DNA of 64,000 bases from the NCBI GenBank assembly GCA_038025085.1, contig CM076152.1:34413501-34477500 (forward strand), given 5' to 3'. This document shows positions 1 through 12,627 of this stretch, in pieces. Below the pieces are notes generated by a model that ran no database searches, was not told the DNA's origin, and saw only the letters and a list, made by a program, of their open reading frames with translations. The DNA comes from Tetragonia tetragonoides. Taxonomy: Eukaryota > Streptophyta > Magnoliopsida > Caryophyllales > Aizoaceae. Positions within the stretch are counted from its first letter, which is position 1; every line of letters starts with the position of its first letter. The position numbers and the translations under genes are program-made.

Positions 1-2613
1 AACCTCTCCCTAGTTAACGCCTTCATCTTCATCAAGTGCAAGAGTGTGCCCACTTGCTGAGGAGTGCAAAGGGGTGTTGGTTTGCTATAAAACCTGCACC
101 CATTGAATCGTTCTCGTGTTTTCTTACGAAAAACCTTGAGAACGATAGTGTTAGTATTGTTGAAGGTTTTTCAGTTATGAGAAGCTAATGAGAGATTTGA
201 GTACCGTGGTTCAAGGTCGCTACACTGATTCCTAATGTAGCAAAGCCTTTTGCAGCTGGTGACTATAGAATATAGACCAATCTCGTGAGATCCACAAAGG
301 ATTTATTGTTATTCTTCAAGTCGGCAAATAGATTATAAATGCCCCTCCTGTGATGTACTTATTTTTCAGAGTTTAAGATTTTTGATCGAGTTGAAAATAT
401 GCTGGTCAGGTTTCTCTATTATAGAGTTGCAGTTACTGCCACTGACTGCGAGATATCTGTCAGTCTTTTGATTTTTATTCCTACAACAGAGTTGGTCTGT
501 ATAGGCATGTTATGCATCTTAATACACTGTAACCTGATATGTTTTAGTAGGTTAATGTGCGTGTGGCTTTACGTAGTTACTAGTCTTGGAGAATGAATGT
601 TTCTGAAATCTAGTATGTCCAATACGCCCCCATCTAATAAAAAAACAGTTATCATAGAGACTTTAAAGGCTGAGTTGGTTTGGCTAGTAAAATCTAATCT
701 ATGACATCTTGTTGATGCCAAAGCCCATTGTCTTCGGAATTCCTATCGCGGAAATGATAATTTTAATTCATCTTGCAGGCTATGCTCTTCCCAGATTCAC
801 TCAGCTTACAGTGACCTCATATTATGCTGCTTCAAGTGCCTCACATTATGGGATTTCTCTATTAACAAGACACGTTGAAGAGGCACATATGTCAACTGCC
901 CGGCAGGAAAAACTCTGATTATGGTGTTGCATTATGCAGGTGACATATATGCTGCTTTTGTATGTATCGAATTTTCTATATTTGTTACTTTCATGATAAC
1001 ATGTATCTAGAAAGTTGATTTGACTTCTTGTTCTCTGCTTTTCTTCTCTTTGGAATATATTAAATTTTGATTGGTACTCTTCATGAATTAGGTGAAGCTA
1101 TCTGTATATTAGATTATTAGTAGGCCTATATACATATACACAGCTCTGATTTCTTAGAGTATATATATACATCTTACATTGTGATTATGGATTTCCCCAA
1201 CAATCATTTATGTGGATTCTGCGATTTTTTTATCTATGATATAGAGAAATAATGTATTAATGAAGTATCAAAAAAAATACCGGAAAGTAGGACATGCAGT
1301 CCTCCAGAAAGAGTGGATGCTGCGCTATTGATGGTTGTTTCTCATAGTCATAAGCGTTGCTTTAGTTTTCCATTTTGGAATACTTTTTCCTTTATGTGAC
1401 TGGAATTAGTGTTGAGAAGTAGAAAACGCTTATCTACATGAACTTTCTGGTATATTTGGATAGGGCTGTGAGTCTTGTTACAGGGGCTTGGCATTTATGT
1501 AGTTTTACTAGTGTCGTTATTGTCAAGAAACATGAAACTGCATGTAGTATGGAGCCGTGGCTGATACTCCAAGTTTCAATCTGACATGGCCGTTATTATG
1601 AAACCCATCTTGGTGGAGGAAAAATGATAAGTAGATAGATAGATATAGCTAAATATATAGATTAGCATGCAGAAACATGGACTGTAGAGGTGGATTAGTG
1701 ATCCTCACCATTGTTTGGCACTAATCAGGGGAGTAAAGGATAGCTCCCTACCACTGTCCTAGTTTTTTTTTTTTCTTATGATATTTCATCATTGGGCGAT
1801 GCTGTAGGATATTCTGAGGTAGATTCTTTGTAATTTTCTTCTGGTCCACTTTAGCATTCTCTGCGGGGAATGGTGTAAGTACACACTTCTCTACACTGTT
1901 TTATCCTCGCCTGGACTCCCATCATTACTCTACTCCTAACTATCTGAATTCCAAAACAGAAAGGTAATGTTTGGTTAGTCAACGCAGTGATGGGCGCTTG
2001 TAGGTTTTGACATAAATTGGGAGTGTGGGGCCTATAAGCATGCTCAAAGTTGTGCATGAACTGGGTCCATACGATCGACCAAGTGAGAATCACCCCCTCT
2101 AAAGTGCGAGTCATCACGGTAGTCAACCCTATAGTGTAAGAATCACCCCTTTGGAGTTGATCCATATGATAGACCAAGTCCATGCAAGACCCACTAATAA
2201 ACATGTCATTTGTGAAGCTGTAGTGTTTTGTTGAGGCATAGGAGTTTTAATGTCCTCCGCTCCTCCATGTTTCAGTGGTCAAGCAATCACCATCTCTGCC
2301 ACTTTGCTGGGCTTTGTAGTGTACCACGGACGGTGTATCTGGTATGCAATTTTCTTAGTCCAAGGAACTCATGACCTTTCACTAAAATAAAGAGAATTCA
2401 TCGATATTGTTTTGTTGAGAGTGGTAAATTGGGGGGGGGGGGGGTGTTTGTAATAGTGAGTGTTAATTTCAGCCAATTTGTGTTGATGTGTGGCGAAGGG
2501 GCAGGTAATTTATTCGTTAATCCATTACATCAGGAAATTGTGATGCTTGATCAATTGTTGGAGATGTTATGGAATGGTGGTAAGATCATAACTGTTCCTA
2601 TTTACTTGTTGCA
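1..2613. other. Intergenic or gene-flanking sequence, no convincing gene
   Basis: This stretch is AT-rich with only short open frames. Bases 1-60 read in frame 1 without a stop until TGA at 58-60, so they could be the last codons of a gene entering from the left, but 19 codons are too few to judge. A second coding-like stretch at 779-918 is listed separately. A run of about 13 G lies near 2430-2443. I see no RNA gene. Confidence 0.4.
779..918 (+). other. Possible coding exon, unidentified
   Basis: A pyrimidine-rich acceptor-like site (TTCATCTTGCAG) ends at 778. It is followed by 46 open codons ending in TGA, with unbiased, protein-like composition and a polar C-terminus ending ARQEKL. I do not recognise the protein and see no matching upstream exon, so it may be a 3' terminal exon of a gene lying mostly left of the window, or chance. 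Confidence 0.2.
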
Positions 2614-2630
2614 GTGGAGGAGCTAGATTA

Positions 2631-2913
2631 CTTGTTCCTATTTACTTGTTGTCCACTATTTCCAGTGGAGCCAAAAGCTTCTTTACTTTCTGGCTTCGGA
2701 ATGCAATGGACTAAAGCAAAATGGATCATAAAACTGTCGGCACTTCTTATTCATTGTGAAGTTGTCGATGGTCGTTGCACTTCGGATCTCGGGTCAAACG
2801 GAAACAGCCTCTCTGTGAGACTCTTACAGGGGTAAGGCTGCGTACAACCGACCCCCCCTTACCCTGCTTAGGCGGGAGCCTCCTTGGAGGCACTGGGGTA
2901 ATGTTGATGTTGA
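2631..2913 (+). mobile_element. SINE with Angio-domain-type 3' end
   Basis: The 3' half (about 2790-2910) carries the conserved block seen in many angiosperm SINEs: GTCAAACGGAAACAGCCTCT, then GGTAAGGCTGCGTACA, a C-rich stretch, and a GGGTAATGTTGATGTTG tail. The insertion is bracketed by a perfect 17-bp direct repeat, GTGGAGGAGCTAGATTA, at 2614-2630 and 2914-2930, which is the expected TSD. The 5' part lacks clear A and B boxes, so the copy may belong to a divergent subfamily. A small local duplication (TTCCTATTTACTTGTTG) straddles the left TSD. Confidence 0.8.
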
Positions 2914-2930
2914 GTGGAGGAGCTAGATTA

Positions 2931-4970
2931 GGTTTATACCTTTTCTCAATCATAATCTCTTACCCTAGCTAATGAACTTTTGTCTACTCCAACAGGGTGT
3001 TATTAGTTGCCCAATTTGTAAGATATCGGTACAAGTTATAAGTCTCTACTCTCTCTGTTTTTGTTTTAGATGGGTTTGGATGGACCTCTGCTATTATTCC
3101 AGAAATATACATCCACAAGGAAGTGGGTGGTCCAGAAAAATATGAATTTGGGGGAAAGATTTATCAGTCTTAAGTTCAGATTAGACCTAGACCCAACAAC
3201 CTACTACTCAAATGACAACTTGGGAGTGATGGCCATGGGTTTAAAATGTCACAAGTTGGAAAGTGATACATTTACAACTAGTTTGTCCAACTAGTGAAAT
3301 AAAAGCTCCATATCTGGTTAGAGTCCCAAATTAGTTGGGAGTTCCTAGAACTATCTTCATTTGCATCCAATTATTGCTTCCTATTGGTATTCCTACCATA
3401 TAACTGTCTGATACTACCAGCTTCACCAACTTTCTAGGACATCATCAATCTATTCTCTCATTTGCTTTTACTCATCAATCCTCATGGAATTCTCGAAATT
3501 CGGGCGTTTGAACATTTGGGTACTATATGATAAATCCATTTAGCTCCAGTTATTTGTACCATGAGGGACTTGTAATAGATGATTGATGATGAGTTACCCT
3601 GTAGAGATGGATATCTTCTCATGGTGTTTTGGAGTTTTGGTTTGATATTTGGTCAAACCTATATCTGTCTATGGAAATCAGCTTTTCAAGTTTAGCTTCT
3701 ATGTTTTCAAGTAATTGAGACAAAAAGTCTAAGTTTGTTGCTACCTTAAGGTTTGATTGAAAACCCTTTCGTTGACGAATTCTTAGTTGCTGAGTTTGGT
3801 TAGATGCTGTTTTGATATAAAGGGGAAATTTTTTCTTCTTCGAATCATACTAGTTAAAGAAAGAGTTTTGAGGTTTTAGAGTTCCAGCTTTGTGAATGTC
3901 AATTTCACTTTGTGTATCTGTTACGTCCAGGGGAAGATATTTTTTTTGTGGGTTCATTATATTCAAAGGACTTATTGGACAGTGTGTGGACTTGGTTAGT
4001 TCGATGTGTCACAATTGGTTTGCTTAAATGTGTATGCTGTGGTCTTAGGTAGGACAGATAAGACCGACAATTTTTTCCTAGTGTGTATGATGTAAATTCA
4101 CATGTATCTCATAAATACTTAGGTAATGATGAGGACTAATCGCAACTATTGTTGTTGTCCAATACTCCAATCATGTTGACCTAGGAAAACTAGGTGTAGG
4201 TCTCATGCTTGGGAACATCAGGATGCAAAGGAATTGGAATAATATACTTTTTTTCATTATCATCACCCTAGTGCTTCTCATAAAGTTCACTACCTAAGCG
4301 GCCATGGATGTTACTTATATATGTACGCAACCTTATTCCTAAAGTAAATTGAGGTTGTTTTTTCTCGAACCTTGATTTGAAGTGCATTGATTTGCCTGAC
4401 ATTTCGCAAAAAAGTAGAAGCAGTTCATCTGTTTTGATTTGAGTCCAATATAGTCCAAGACCGATAAAAATTAGAAAAGATATCTTTGTCATTTTTCATA
4501 AATATTTTCTTATCCATAATAGATCTTCCAAGGTTATTATAGAAGCATTTTACCCTATTTATCTTTTCTCTTTTTTCCCCATCCAGACCTCTATGATATT
4601 TACATGGAAAGATGGATTGAATCCTTTGGTCAAAATTGTCTACCTGTAGATGTCCCCACGCTAGTTTTATGACCATTTTACTATGAGCTTTGTTTGGTTG
4701 GGGCCTCAAGTATTCTACTACTTTTGATTTGGGAGATTCTAGTTTGAAAACTTGTAAGCACATTTCACTTGCATCAAGGTGGTATGAGAAGATCATGTAA
4801 GTTGATGAACAAAGGAAAGGTGTGTAGCTTGGGAATGGGGTGACATGATGAGGCATGAGTTCACTTAGTTCAAAATATGCTGGATTTTGGGATCTTTACA
4901 AACTACCAATTTGCTCATGAGCACTAGATTGCATACTCCTTAGATTGCCTCATCAAACACATTAGGGCAT
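2931..4970. other. Intergenic sequence, no gene seen
   Basis: AT-rich sequence with no long open frame and no convincing splice-linked exons. The 143-codon open frame on the minus strand at 4425-4856 has no recognisable domain and biased, intergenic-like composition. Confidence 0.4.
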
Positions 4971-5108
4971 AGAGTGTGTTCTTTTTCACTGAACTAAACT
5001 CTATTGAATTAAACTGAACTAAATAGTAACATGTGAGAGAAATAATAGAACTGTACTAAACTCCATTGAACTGAACCAAATATGGAATAAGTGGAAAAGA
5101 ACACATCC
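4971..5108. mobile_element. Short MITE, GTGTGTTCTTTT family, AACTGAACT-rich interior
   Basis: The ends are inverted copies: AGAGTGTGTTCTTTTTC on the left and AAGTGGAAAAGAACACA on the right. The interior is rich in ACTAAACTGAACTAAA-type repeats. Copies of the same type occur at about 6359-6485, 6586-6779, 9442-9531, 18182-18350 and 32331-32507. No TSD could be fixed confidently. Confidence 0.6.
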
Positions 5109-6358
5109 ATACTGGTTATTGTTCTTGTTGTTTCTAGATACCGACTTTTTTAGTTGCTTGAAGAGGGACGTGGACACACTGGATTGCATCCTAAGTCACA
5201 CCCTAGATTGATTGGGCTAGTAGCAACTAGCAACTATACACTTCATCTTTTATTTGAGATGGTGACTACACATAATCAATATTGTACTAATGTTTATATG
5301 TATATTCGTATACAACAATATACTTGTAAATAGTTTGTAGTGACATACTAGTTCATATTCATGCATATATCTGAATGGACAGAGTAAACTTGATTACCTT
5401 TGAAACACTATTTTTGAATTGTGTTGTTTAGAAGGGAGACAAATTTCATTAAAACTGTGAAAAAGAATAAACGCGTCTAGGAGGAGGACCACATAATATA
5501 CATGTGAAGGTCACTGTAAGATCATCTTCCTCCTATAACTTTGTTAGCAGAAAATTACCCAAAGAAGAGTCAGCCAAAATGGGACCCACAGATCTAACAA
5601 TATGGTCTATAAATTTGGTTTGCATTTATTGAATAAATGAATGCAAGGTCATACAGAAACAGACAGAGAAATTGACAGTGAAGGGCAAAGAGTTTTGGGG
5701 TTGGGTGATAGTGATGTTGCAACTTCAGCCTCAAAGCGCAAGTTAGCAATAATATACTTAGATGGTGCAATACTGTATAAACTGTCTACCTCGTTAGCAA
5801 CTTTATAGGATTGTGGGCCGATGTCTCTTAAATTCTACTGTGTTTTTGTGTTTTAGGAAGTGGTCCTGTAAGAAAATGATAATGTGTGTTCTCTCTCTCT
5901 CTTTCCTGCCTTCCAAATGTCTTTATTGTTCCTTTTATTGTCATGTACCATAGAATGCATTATATCATGTATGTTATGCATTTTTTTCTTTGCATGATCA
6001 GATGCTCCCTCTTCTTCTGAGATGCATTTAACTGCTGTGGGGCTCAATTTATGGTTGGCTGATGTAATGTAAGCTCTGTCATGCTTCTTTTAAGTCTCTC
6101 TCTCTCTGGTGAATTAGACAGTACCTTTGTTATGTACATATAGGGCTGTATTTCATGTTGGAAATTTTAACTCTCATCTGTGACTGTTACTGAACTGATG
6201 AGTTGAGCTGGTTAGAGTAAAAAGGTATCAGGAAGCCCTGTTATCTGTTTTTCCAACTTTTTTATCCACTGCAAATCTGCAATGGACTTTATCTGACTTT
6301 TCCATTAAGGAATAGTTACAATCCTTCCCTTAATTTTAACCCCCTTTTCTCATGGCTT

Positions 6359-6485
6359 AGAGTGTGTTCTTTTCCGTCGAAATGAATTGGACTCTAGTTA
6401 ACTGAAATAAATGAGAGAAAGATCAGTGAATTGAATTTCACTAAACTGAAGTGAACCAATTACCGAGTAAGTGGAAAAGAACACT
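6359..6485. mobile_element. Short MITE, GTGTGTTCTTTT family
   Basis: AGAGTGTGTTCTTTTCC at the left end and GTAAGTGGAAAAGAACAC at the right end are imperfect inverted repeats flanking an AATTGAACT-rich interior of about 100 bp. It is related to the copy at 4971-5108. Confidence 0.55.
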
Positions 6486-6585
6486 GTACACCGTTAGTAG
6501 GTTGAATCTTGAGTAATTGTTTGTGTAAGTTTGCTTTTGGTTCTCCTCAGGAGACCTAGAAAGTGTGTGATTAGTGTCTTAGGAT

Positions 6586-6779
6586 ATGTTAGTGAGCTCC
6601 ACCGAACTGAATAGTAATTTTTGGGAGGAAAGTATGTCACTGATCACTTAATTGAACTCTACAACACTACACTGAACTACTTTTCTTCTTATTCAGTAAT
6701 TGGTTCGGTTCGCTTCAGTTTAGTTCAATGATCTAGTTCTTCTCTCACAGATTACTATTCAGTGAAAGAGAACACGCCC
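6586..6779. mobile_element. Degenerate MITE, GTGTGTTCTTTT family
   Basis: The right end, TCAGTGAAAGAGAACACGCCC, matches the family terminus. The interior has the characteristic GTTCGGTTCGCTTCAGTTTAG-like text, and the left end is degraded. It lies about 100 bp from the 6359-6485 copy. Confidence 0.4.
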
Positions 6780-8169
6780 AAAGAATTTTCGTAGTTATCC
6801 ACTTATCCTATTCTTATGTGCCAGGTAGTCGAGAGTACAGATTGATGGGGTTAGTACATAATGGGGAAAGAGAAGTAAATACAAATAGTTACTCTAGATT
6901 GAGATAGAGGGAGTACCTATCTAGTTTATGTACAACTTTCATTTATGAAGACCATGTATACAGGGTTTTGGTGTTAGTTAGATGCTTGCTTCAGTGTTTG
7001 GGCATGTCAATAATGATACAGATGGGTGTAAAACAGAGGACAAAATTGGGGCAACTATGAGCTCATGTCTACATTTGTTGGGGCTTTTGGGGTTAAGGGG
7101 GGTTCCTAGAGGGCTAAAAAAGGATCTCTAGTGGCTATTCATCACTGAGATTCTAAATGGAAAATTTGCCTTTTAAGTATATTATAGTTGTTGTGTGAAG
7201 CAGAGCACCTAAGTCTCTGAAAAGGGAATCTTTATTGATGTTCTGCCCCTCTTATTTTCCTCTCAATTAATGCTTTATTCTTGTAGTTACTCTTTTTATG
7301 CTTCAAACAAAACTTAGACCCAGGAAACCTAAGTATAATTTCCATCTTTTCTCATATACTCCATAATAGTAGAGTTCTCTCTTCTCTTAGATGACTAGAG
7401 CACTCATGAAATGACTTGAGAGAATCCTTGCACGTAAGCCCTTTCCACCATCCCATTTATTACACGCCATGTGAATCAAAAGCCATCAATATCGAACTCG
7501 ACCCGATTCTATTTTTTCGTTAATAAGTCATTTTCTATCATTTTACATCATGTTTTATGTGTTCTACCACTAACCCGAAATTGACTCGAGATATTACCGG
7601 ACTTAACCTGTTAACTTGAATTGCCAGGCCTAATACTCGGTAACCAAGAGATTATTCTGTTAAATTTGTATGTTTGCTATATTTGCTGGGTGAAAGCTGA
7701 AAGAGAGTGGTAGCATTTACGACAATTAAAGACTAGGAAGTCTAGGAGGAATGTTTTTTTCTCAACCAAGTGTCAAACAAAGCCCCCCCACCTAACGGAT
7801 ACTGAATTTGTGATAGAAACCAAAGAGCTTGGCCAGCTAGCTCTCCATCATTGAGGTTTTGGCTTGGGTTATTTCAGTTCCTAAAGGATAACAGAGAAAA
7901 CGTGTTGAAGTAAAGCTAAACTAATGGTTACCAAAAATGTTTTTGCTTCTAATTCATTAATTTGTCCCATAATTAACTAGATGTTATCCTTGGGGCAGAA
8001 TTGATTGTGACTTTTGCTTTCTAATTGATTTGGTGATGTTTTATGTGGGGCTAAGTTTTTCTTTGTTGCTTCTATGCTAGTATATTCCGTTGTGAGACGC
8101 TTAATGATGTATATGTATATGTAAGTCTTAGTTTGATTGTGGATAAATTTGTTTAGGGAAAATTTAAAT

Positions 8170-8535
8170 GATTGTTTGGTTGACATCCTATGCGAAGTGT
8201 AATTTTCTGAGAAATAGAAAATGTTAGAGTTATTTGGTTGACAAAGAGCTCGTTTAGTTCACTATGAGAAGTTGCAATTCCAAGAAACTTGTAAGTCATA
8301 GGATTAAAAACTTCTTGAGAAGCGTTAAATGTTGTTTGGTTGAACATGGAAGTAGTTTTATGTGGGAAGTTCCACTTACCTAGGGGGATTTAGGTAAGCC
8401 ATTTGCGGGAACTACAACTTGCTGGAAATTACAAGGTATTGCATTTTTTGTCAACTAAACAATTCTACATTTTCTTAATCACAGGTAATTACACTTCCTG
8501 TATTTTTCATGTCAATATCCGAACAACCACCAAAA
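8170..8535. mobile_element. Foldback MITE with long imperfect inverted arms
   Basis: The left arm (TTGTTTGGTTGACATCCT, then GAAGTGTAATTTTCTGAG and AGAAAATGTTAGAG) is repeated in reverse complement near 8450-8530, where the sequence ends in CAATATCCGAACAACCA. Arms of about 110 bp enclose a smaller inverted core. No coding capacity is present. This is a non-autonomous DNA element, probably hAT-like from its GTTTGGTTG termini, but the TSD is not resolved. Confidence 0.5.
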
Positions 8536-8559
8536 ATACAAAAAGTTGTACTTCCCACA

Positions 8560-8782
8560 TGTTGTGTTTGTTTGGTTGATATCCAAAAGCATAGGAAGTT
8601 GTCGGGAAGTAGAGAATGTTGAGTTGTTTGGTTGATAAAAAATTTAGGAAGTTGTATTTCTCACAAAAAGGTGAAGTGTATGTTCAACCAAAGAATATTT
8701 GACACTTCTCAGTTTGTTTTAAGTCTTAGGAATTACAAATTTTTGAGTTTTACTATTTTCTACGTTGATCCAAACGACCACT
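8560..8782. mobile_element. Second MITE related to the 8170-8535 copy
   Basis: It begins GTTTGTTTGGTTGATATCC and ends near GATCCAAACGACCACTA, with the same AGGAAGTTGT and AGAGAATGTTGAGTTGTTTGG interior motifs as its neighbour. The two adjacent copies look like independent insertions or a local duplication of one family. Confidence 0.45.
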
Positions 8783-11700
8783 AATTTTAAAGCAAGTTAT
8801 TTCTGTACTCTATAATGTATGTCTGAAATTAGTAGAGAAGTGGATTGTAGATGAAAAGTTGTGAGCAAGGGATTAGTGAAAGGGAGTATATATGATGATT
8901 TTTTCACTGTTTCCTTCATTTACTGGTATGTGGTTGGCTGGTTGTCTTCATTTTCTTTTTTCTTTTTTTTAATTTTCTTTTAAATTGTTTGTCCTATTAG
9001 CAACTGGACAATAGTGGACATTATGGGCAACCTCTGGGAAAGGGTAGCAGTGTATTTAGCATTTGTACTGTTTGCAGTTATTCAAGTACACAATTTTAGT
9101 GTTCATGATAATAAATTTACTACTGCTCCTCTGATTGCAGCAGTTTGTAAGTTCATTGAATGATTGTGTACATATTCATCAACTTTAGGTGCTCTGAGCT
9201 GGTTTACTCTGCCAACCAGCCAGATCACATAGTAGATGGATCATATATGAGACAGTCTCAGTGGCATTTGAAGTTGTACTGTGTACCAATACATTGTAAG
9301 TATCTATTAATGGTTGAGGGAAAAATACAGCTCTTTGCTTGCTTAATTATTAAAGAGCTTTTCTTCAGGGACGCTCTAAAGTTATGGATACAGTGCTTTT
9401 GTTCTCCTAGTTGGAAGAAAAGAGGTAAAAGACTGCTATGATGGGCGTGTTCTTTTCCACTTACTCTGTTTTGGGTTCGGTTTCGATTCAGTTCAGTTCA
9501 TTTCAGTACACTAGAAAAGAACACACACTATCTTATGCTAGAGGAAGCACAAAATATTACCCCCATCTTCCTTTTGTCTCTCTAGGGAAGGCTCAAGTGT
9601 AGAAAGATGTAGGGGAACTAGGTGGAAACATAAAAATAGAAAAACAAGAGGGTTCCTCTTTAACTATCAATTCAGAATTGTCTTTAAAAGTTCTATGGAA
9701 TATGGGGAACTAAAGAATGATGCATCTTTTCCTATGGTTAAGATGGGTCTTAACTATTTGAAAGACCCATGAAAGTTTCTGGTACAATAATGAATGTCTA
9801 TATGTTCGTTACTGGGCAAATATAGATGCCAACTCCCTTGCTTTCTCTCTCTCTCTCTCTCGGTGGTTCTTAGTTATCAACAAAGTAGTTGGAGGTGTGT
9901 CAACTTTTATCTATCAAAAGGTCCCCCCAAGGCCACTGTGAATCTATCTCTAGATTTTCATGATCTCATTTTGCACATTTGTCTGTTCCATAATTACCCA
10001 CATGTGTTATCATAGTACTTACTACTCATAGCTTTGAAATATCAATTTATGAGTATCTAGCTTTGCAAATGCAAGTTATCATAATTACCCAATGCTAGTT
10101 TGCAAATGCTAGCTTAGTACTCTCTCAAGACTAAAGTTTGCATTGGAGAAGGATAGAATCACAGGAGAAAGAGAGTAGTGGATATAATGCATGTCTCATT
10201 GTGTGGATAATAGACAAACTTTTGGGAGAGCTTTAGCTTTTATTGCTAGTCAAAAACTGATCTCGTGAAATCTATTGTAGGTAACTTTAAATCAAAAGGT
10301 GGAACTACTTATTACAATTATAACTAGTTTTGCCAAATATAGTCTTAGAGACGTCTTTGTATGTTAGAAATTGAATGTGGGACCTTTGGTTCCCTAAAAT
10401 GTCCTCTAACATCATTTTGTGTATTTAGTTTCAGTATTAGTCCATTTTGTATTATCATTATCATTGTTATCAATGTATGTTTGTTATTTCTGATATGTGT
10501 AGGATTCACATTATAGCTTGATTGGATTCCTTTGTGAATCTCCAACATAGTTGTACATCCCGGACAAAAGCAGAGAGTGGGCATAAAATGCCAAGATAAT
10601 TCACCCCTTAAATTTTATGTGGAGGTTTTGTTTTGAGGTGAAATATATATAATAATTAGTTGGTTATTTTTATTATTTTTAACTTGCCTATAGAACTACA
10701 TAATTATATATGATAATTGTAAAATCTCCTCTACACCTTATTCTTTAGAAGATTTTTTGGTTGAAAAAAGAGAGTAGAAAATATTGTTAGTTTTACATTT
10801 TGTTGGGATTCTATATTACATTATTACCGTAACTGATATTTATTCTATTCCTACTTATAACTGATACTATCAAGAAAGGTCTGTTATGTTTCTAACCGAT
10901 ATTACCAGTTACCGAGCTTGCTTTTTGAGCTACTATTATGGAATTATGGTTGTGATAGTCATCGCACAACTGATAAATTTTGTGGCTTGTAATGTTAATT
11001 TTTGAGCTTCTTAATTGGTGTTAAATGGGTTATAATACAGTACAATACTAATGAAGCTCAAAACAAAATCATTTACTAATATTATAGTTAGAAGTTAAAT
11101 GTTGATTAGACAATGATTACTCACACTAAAATATTATTAATAATAATAATTATTACTCGTATTATTATTAATATTAATCATTATTATTATTATTGTTTTT
11201 ATTATTATTATTTTGTAAGCGATTATTATCATTATATGTAGTCTTCTCTCTCACCACATTTGTGTGATGCAATGAGGAAGGAGCGTCTCGACTCTCGACC
11301 ACCTCTAATGTGAGCGCGCAACACTACAAAAAGGTTCTAATATGGCAGCCCCACGCGTGTGTATTAACATATTCACATGTATTATCCTTTGGAGCCTAGG
11401 GCTCCTATCTCAAATATATATTCTTCATTTTTGTCACTAGTTCATTTTCTTTTCTTTTCTTTATTTATGTTTTCCCGAAGCTCTCCATATGATGAAAGAG
11501 AAGTGAAGAAGCACGCAAATATAGTTGTCTAGAATATAAACTAGCAGTTTTTGATCTAAGAGGTGTTGACTCATTGGTAAACAAGTTGCAATCAATATCC
11601 GCTTAAGAGGTGCCTTTTCGCTACGCTCAAAGAGAAAGGTCCTCTTCACCAAACCCAAAAACTAAATTGACTTTATCTTATTGCGCCATTTAACATGAGT

Positions 11701-12334
11701 TAAAGTTAAGTGAAGGTTTGAAGAATTCAAATTAAACTTGTTGATAGGATTATCCTTCTTTTCTTTGTAAATAATGGGGTTATCCATTATCCATCAGAAA
11801 TGAACATTAATTGACTTGAGTGGTACAATTGAAAGAAAATGTATAGAAGTTGAGATGATTTAGATGGCTACCTGATAGTCGATTGATGTAGATTCTTCTT
11901 ACTAATTGAGACCACATGATAAATAAAAAAAATAATGGTTCCCAAAAATTGATAGGTTAATTTTCTAATGACATTGTTCATTGAGTACATGTCTAACCTA
12001 ATTTGTCTAGCTAATTGGCATGAAGTTCAAAATTGTAGTATAGTAGATACCCAAAAAAAATTTAACATAACTTCAATTAATCATTGCAAGAAAATAATTA
12101 AATTTAATTTATGTGATTTTCTTTACACAAAATAAATAAATAAAGTCAACCTCTGACTAAGGAATCTTCTTCACAAGCATAAAGCAATGCATATTAAACA
12201 ACCCTTGTGTATTTGGAATTTCATTATGATGAGAACTAGCTAAGCTAGCTAGATTAACAATAATAACAACGATATCTATCAGTAATAATATACGTAAATT
12301 AAATTAAATCTGAAAATAAATAAATAATTAATTA
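8783..12334. other. Intergenic sequence downstream of the zinc-finger gene
   Basis: AT-rich sequence with (AAT)/(ATT) runs around 11140-11230 and one small MITE at 9442-9531. No open frame here has recognisable homology. The last few hundred bases (about 11950-12334) are the likely 3' flank and UTR of the minus-strand zinc-finger gene. Confidence 0.4.
9442..9531. mobile_element. Very short MITE, GTGTGTTCTTTT family
   Basis: GGGCGTGTTCTTTTCCACTTA on the left and CTAGAAAAGAACACACAC on the right flank only about 55 bp of GTTCAGTTCATTTCAG text. This is the smallest family member in the window. Confidence 0.55.
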
Positions 12335-12595
12335 TTACAAATGAAGATCCAAACTCACATGCTGCTGATCACTAGTAACTCGGCGTTTGAATTGATCGTT
12401 TTGATGCTGAGAAGAAGAAATCAAACTAGCAATGCTGTTCTTTGGAGCACCAGAAATGGTGTCAATAATGGTGTTTGTTGATGAAGGTGATGAAGAGCTT
12501 GAAAATAAGGGCAAAGGGTTACTATTATGAGTATTGCTGTTCAATAATGAACGGTCACGATGAAAGCTGCTGCCATGATGATGAGAATGGACGGT

Positions 12596-12627
<32 letters not shown>

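Larger units (their letters stand above)
5109..8169. other. Intergenic sequence with two MITE copies
   Basis: No gene is visible. The stretch contains two further members of the GTGTGTTCTTTT MITE family (listed separately) and short CT runs at about 5891 and 6098. Confidence 0.4.

Noticed and set aside
4425..4856. 143-codon minus-strand open frame
   Set aside because: No domain, no neighbouring exons, and low-complexity intergenic composition.
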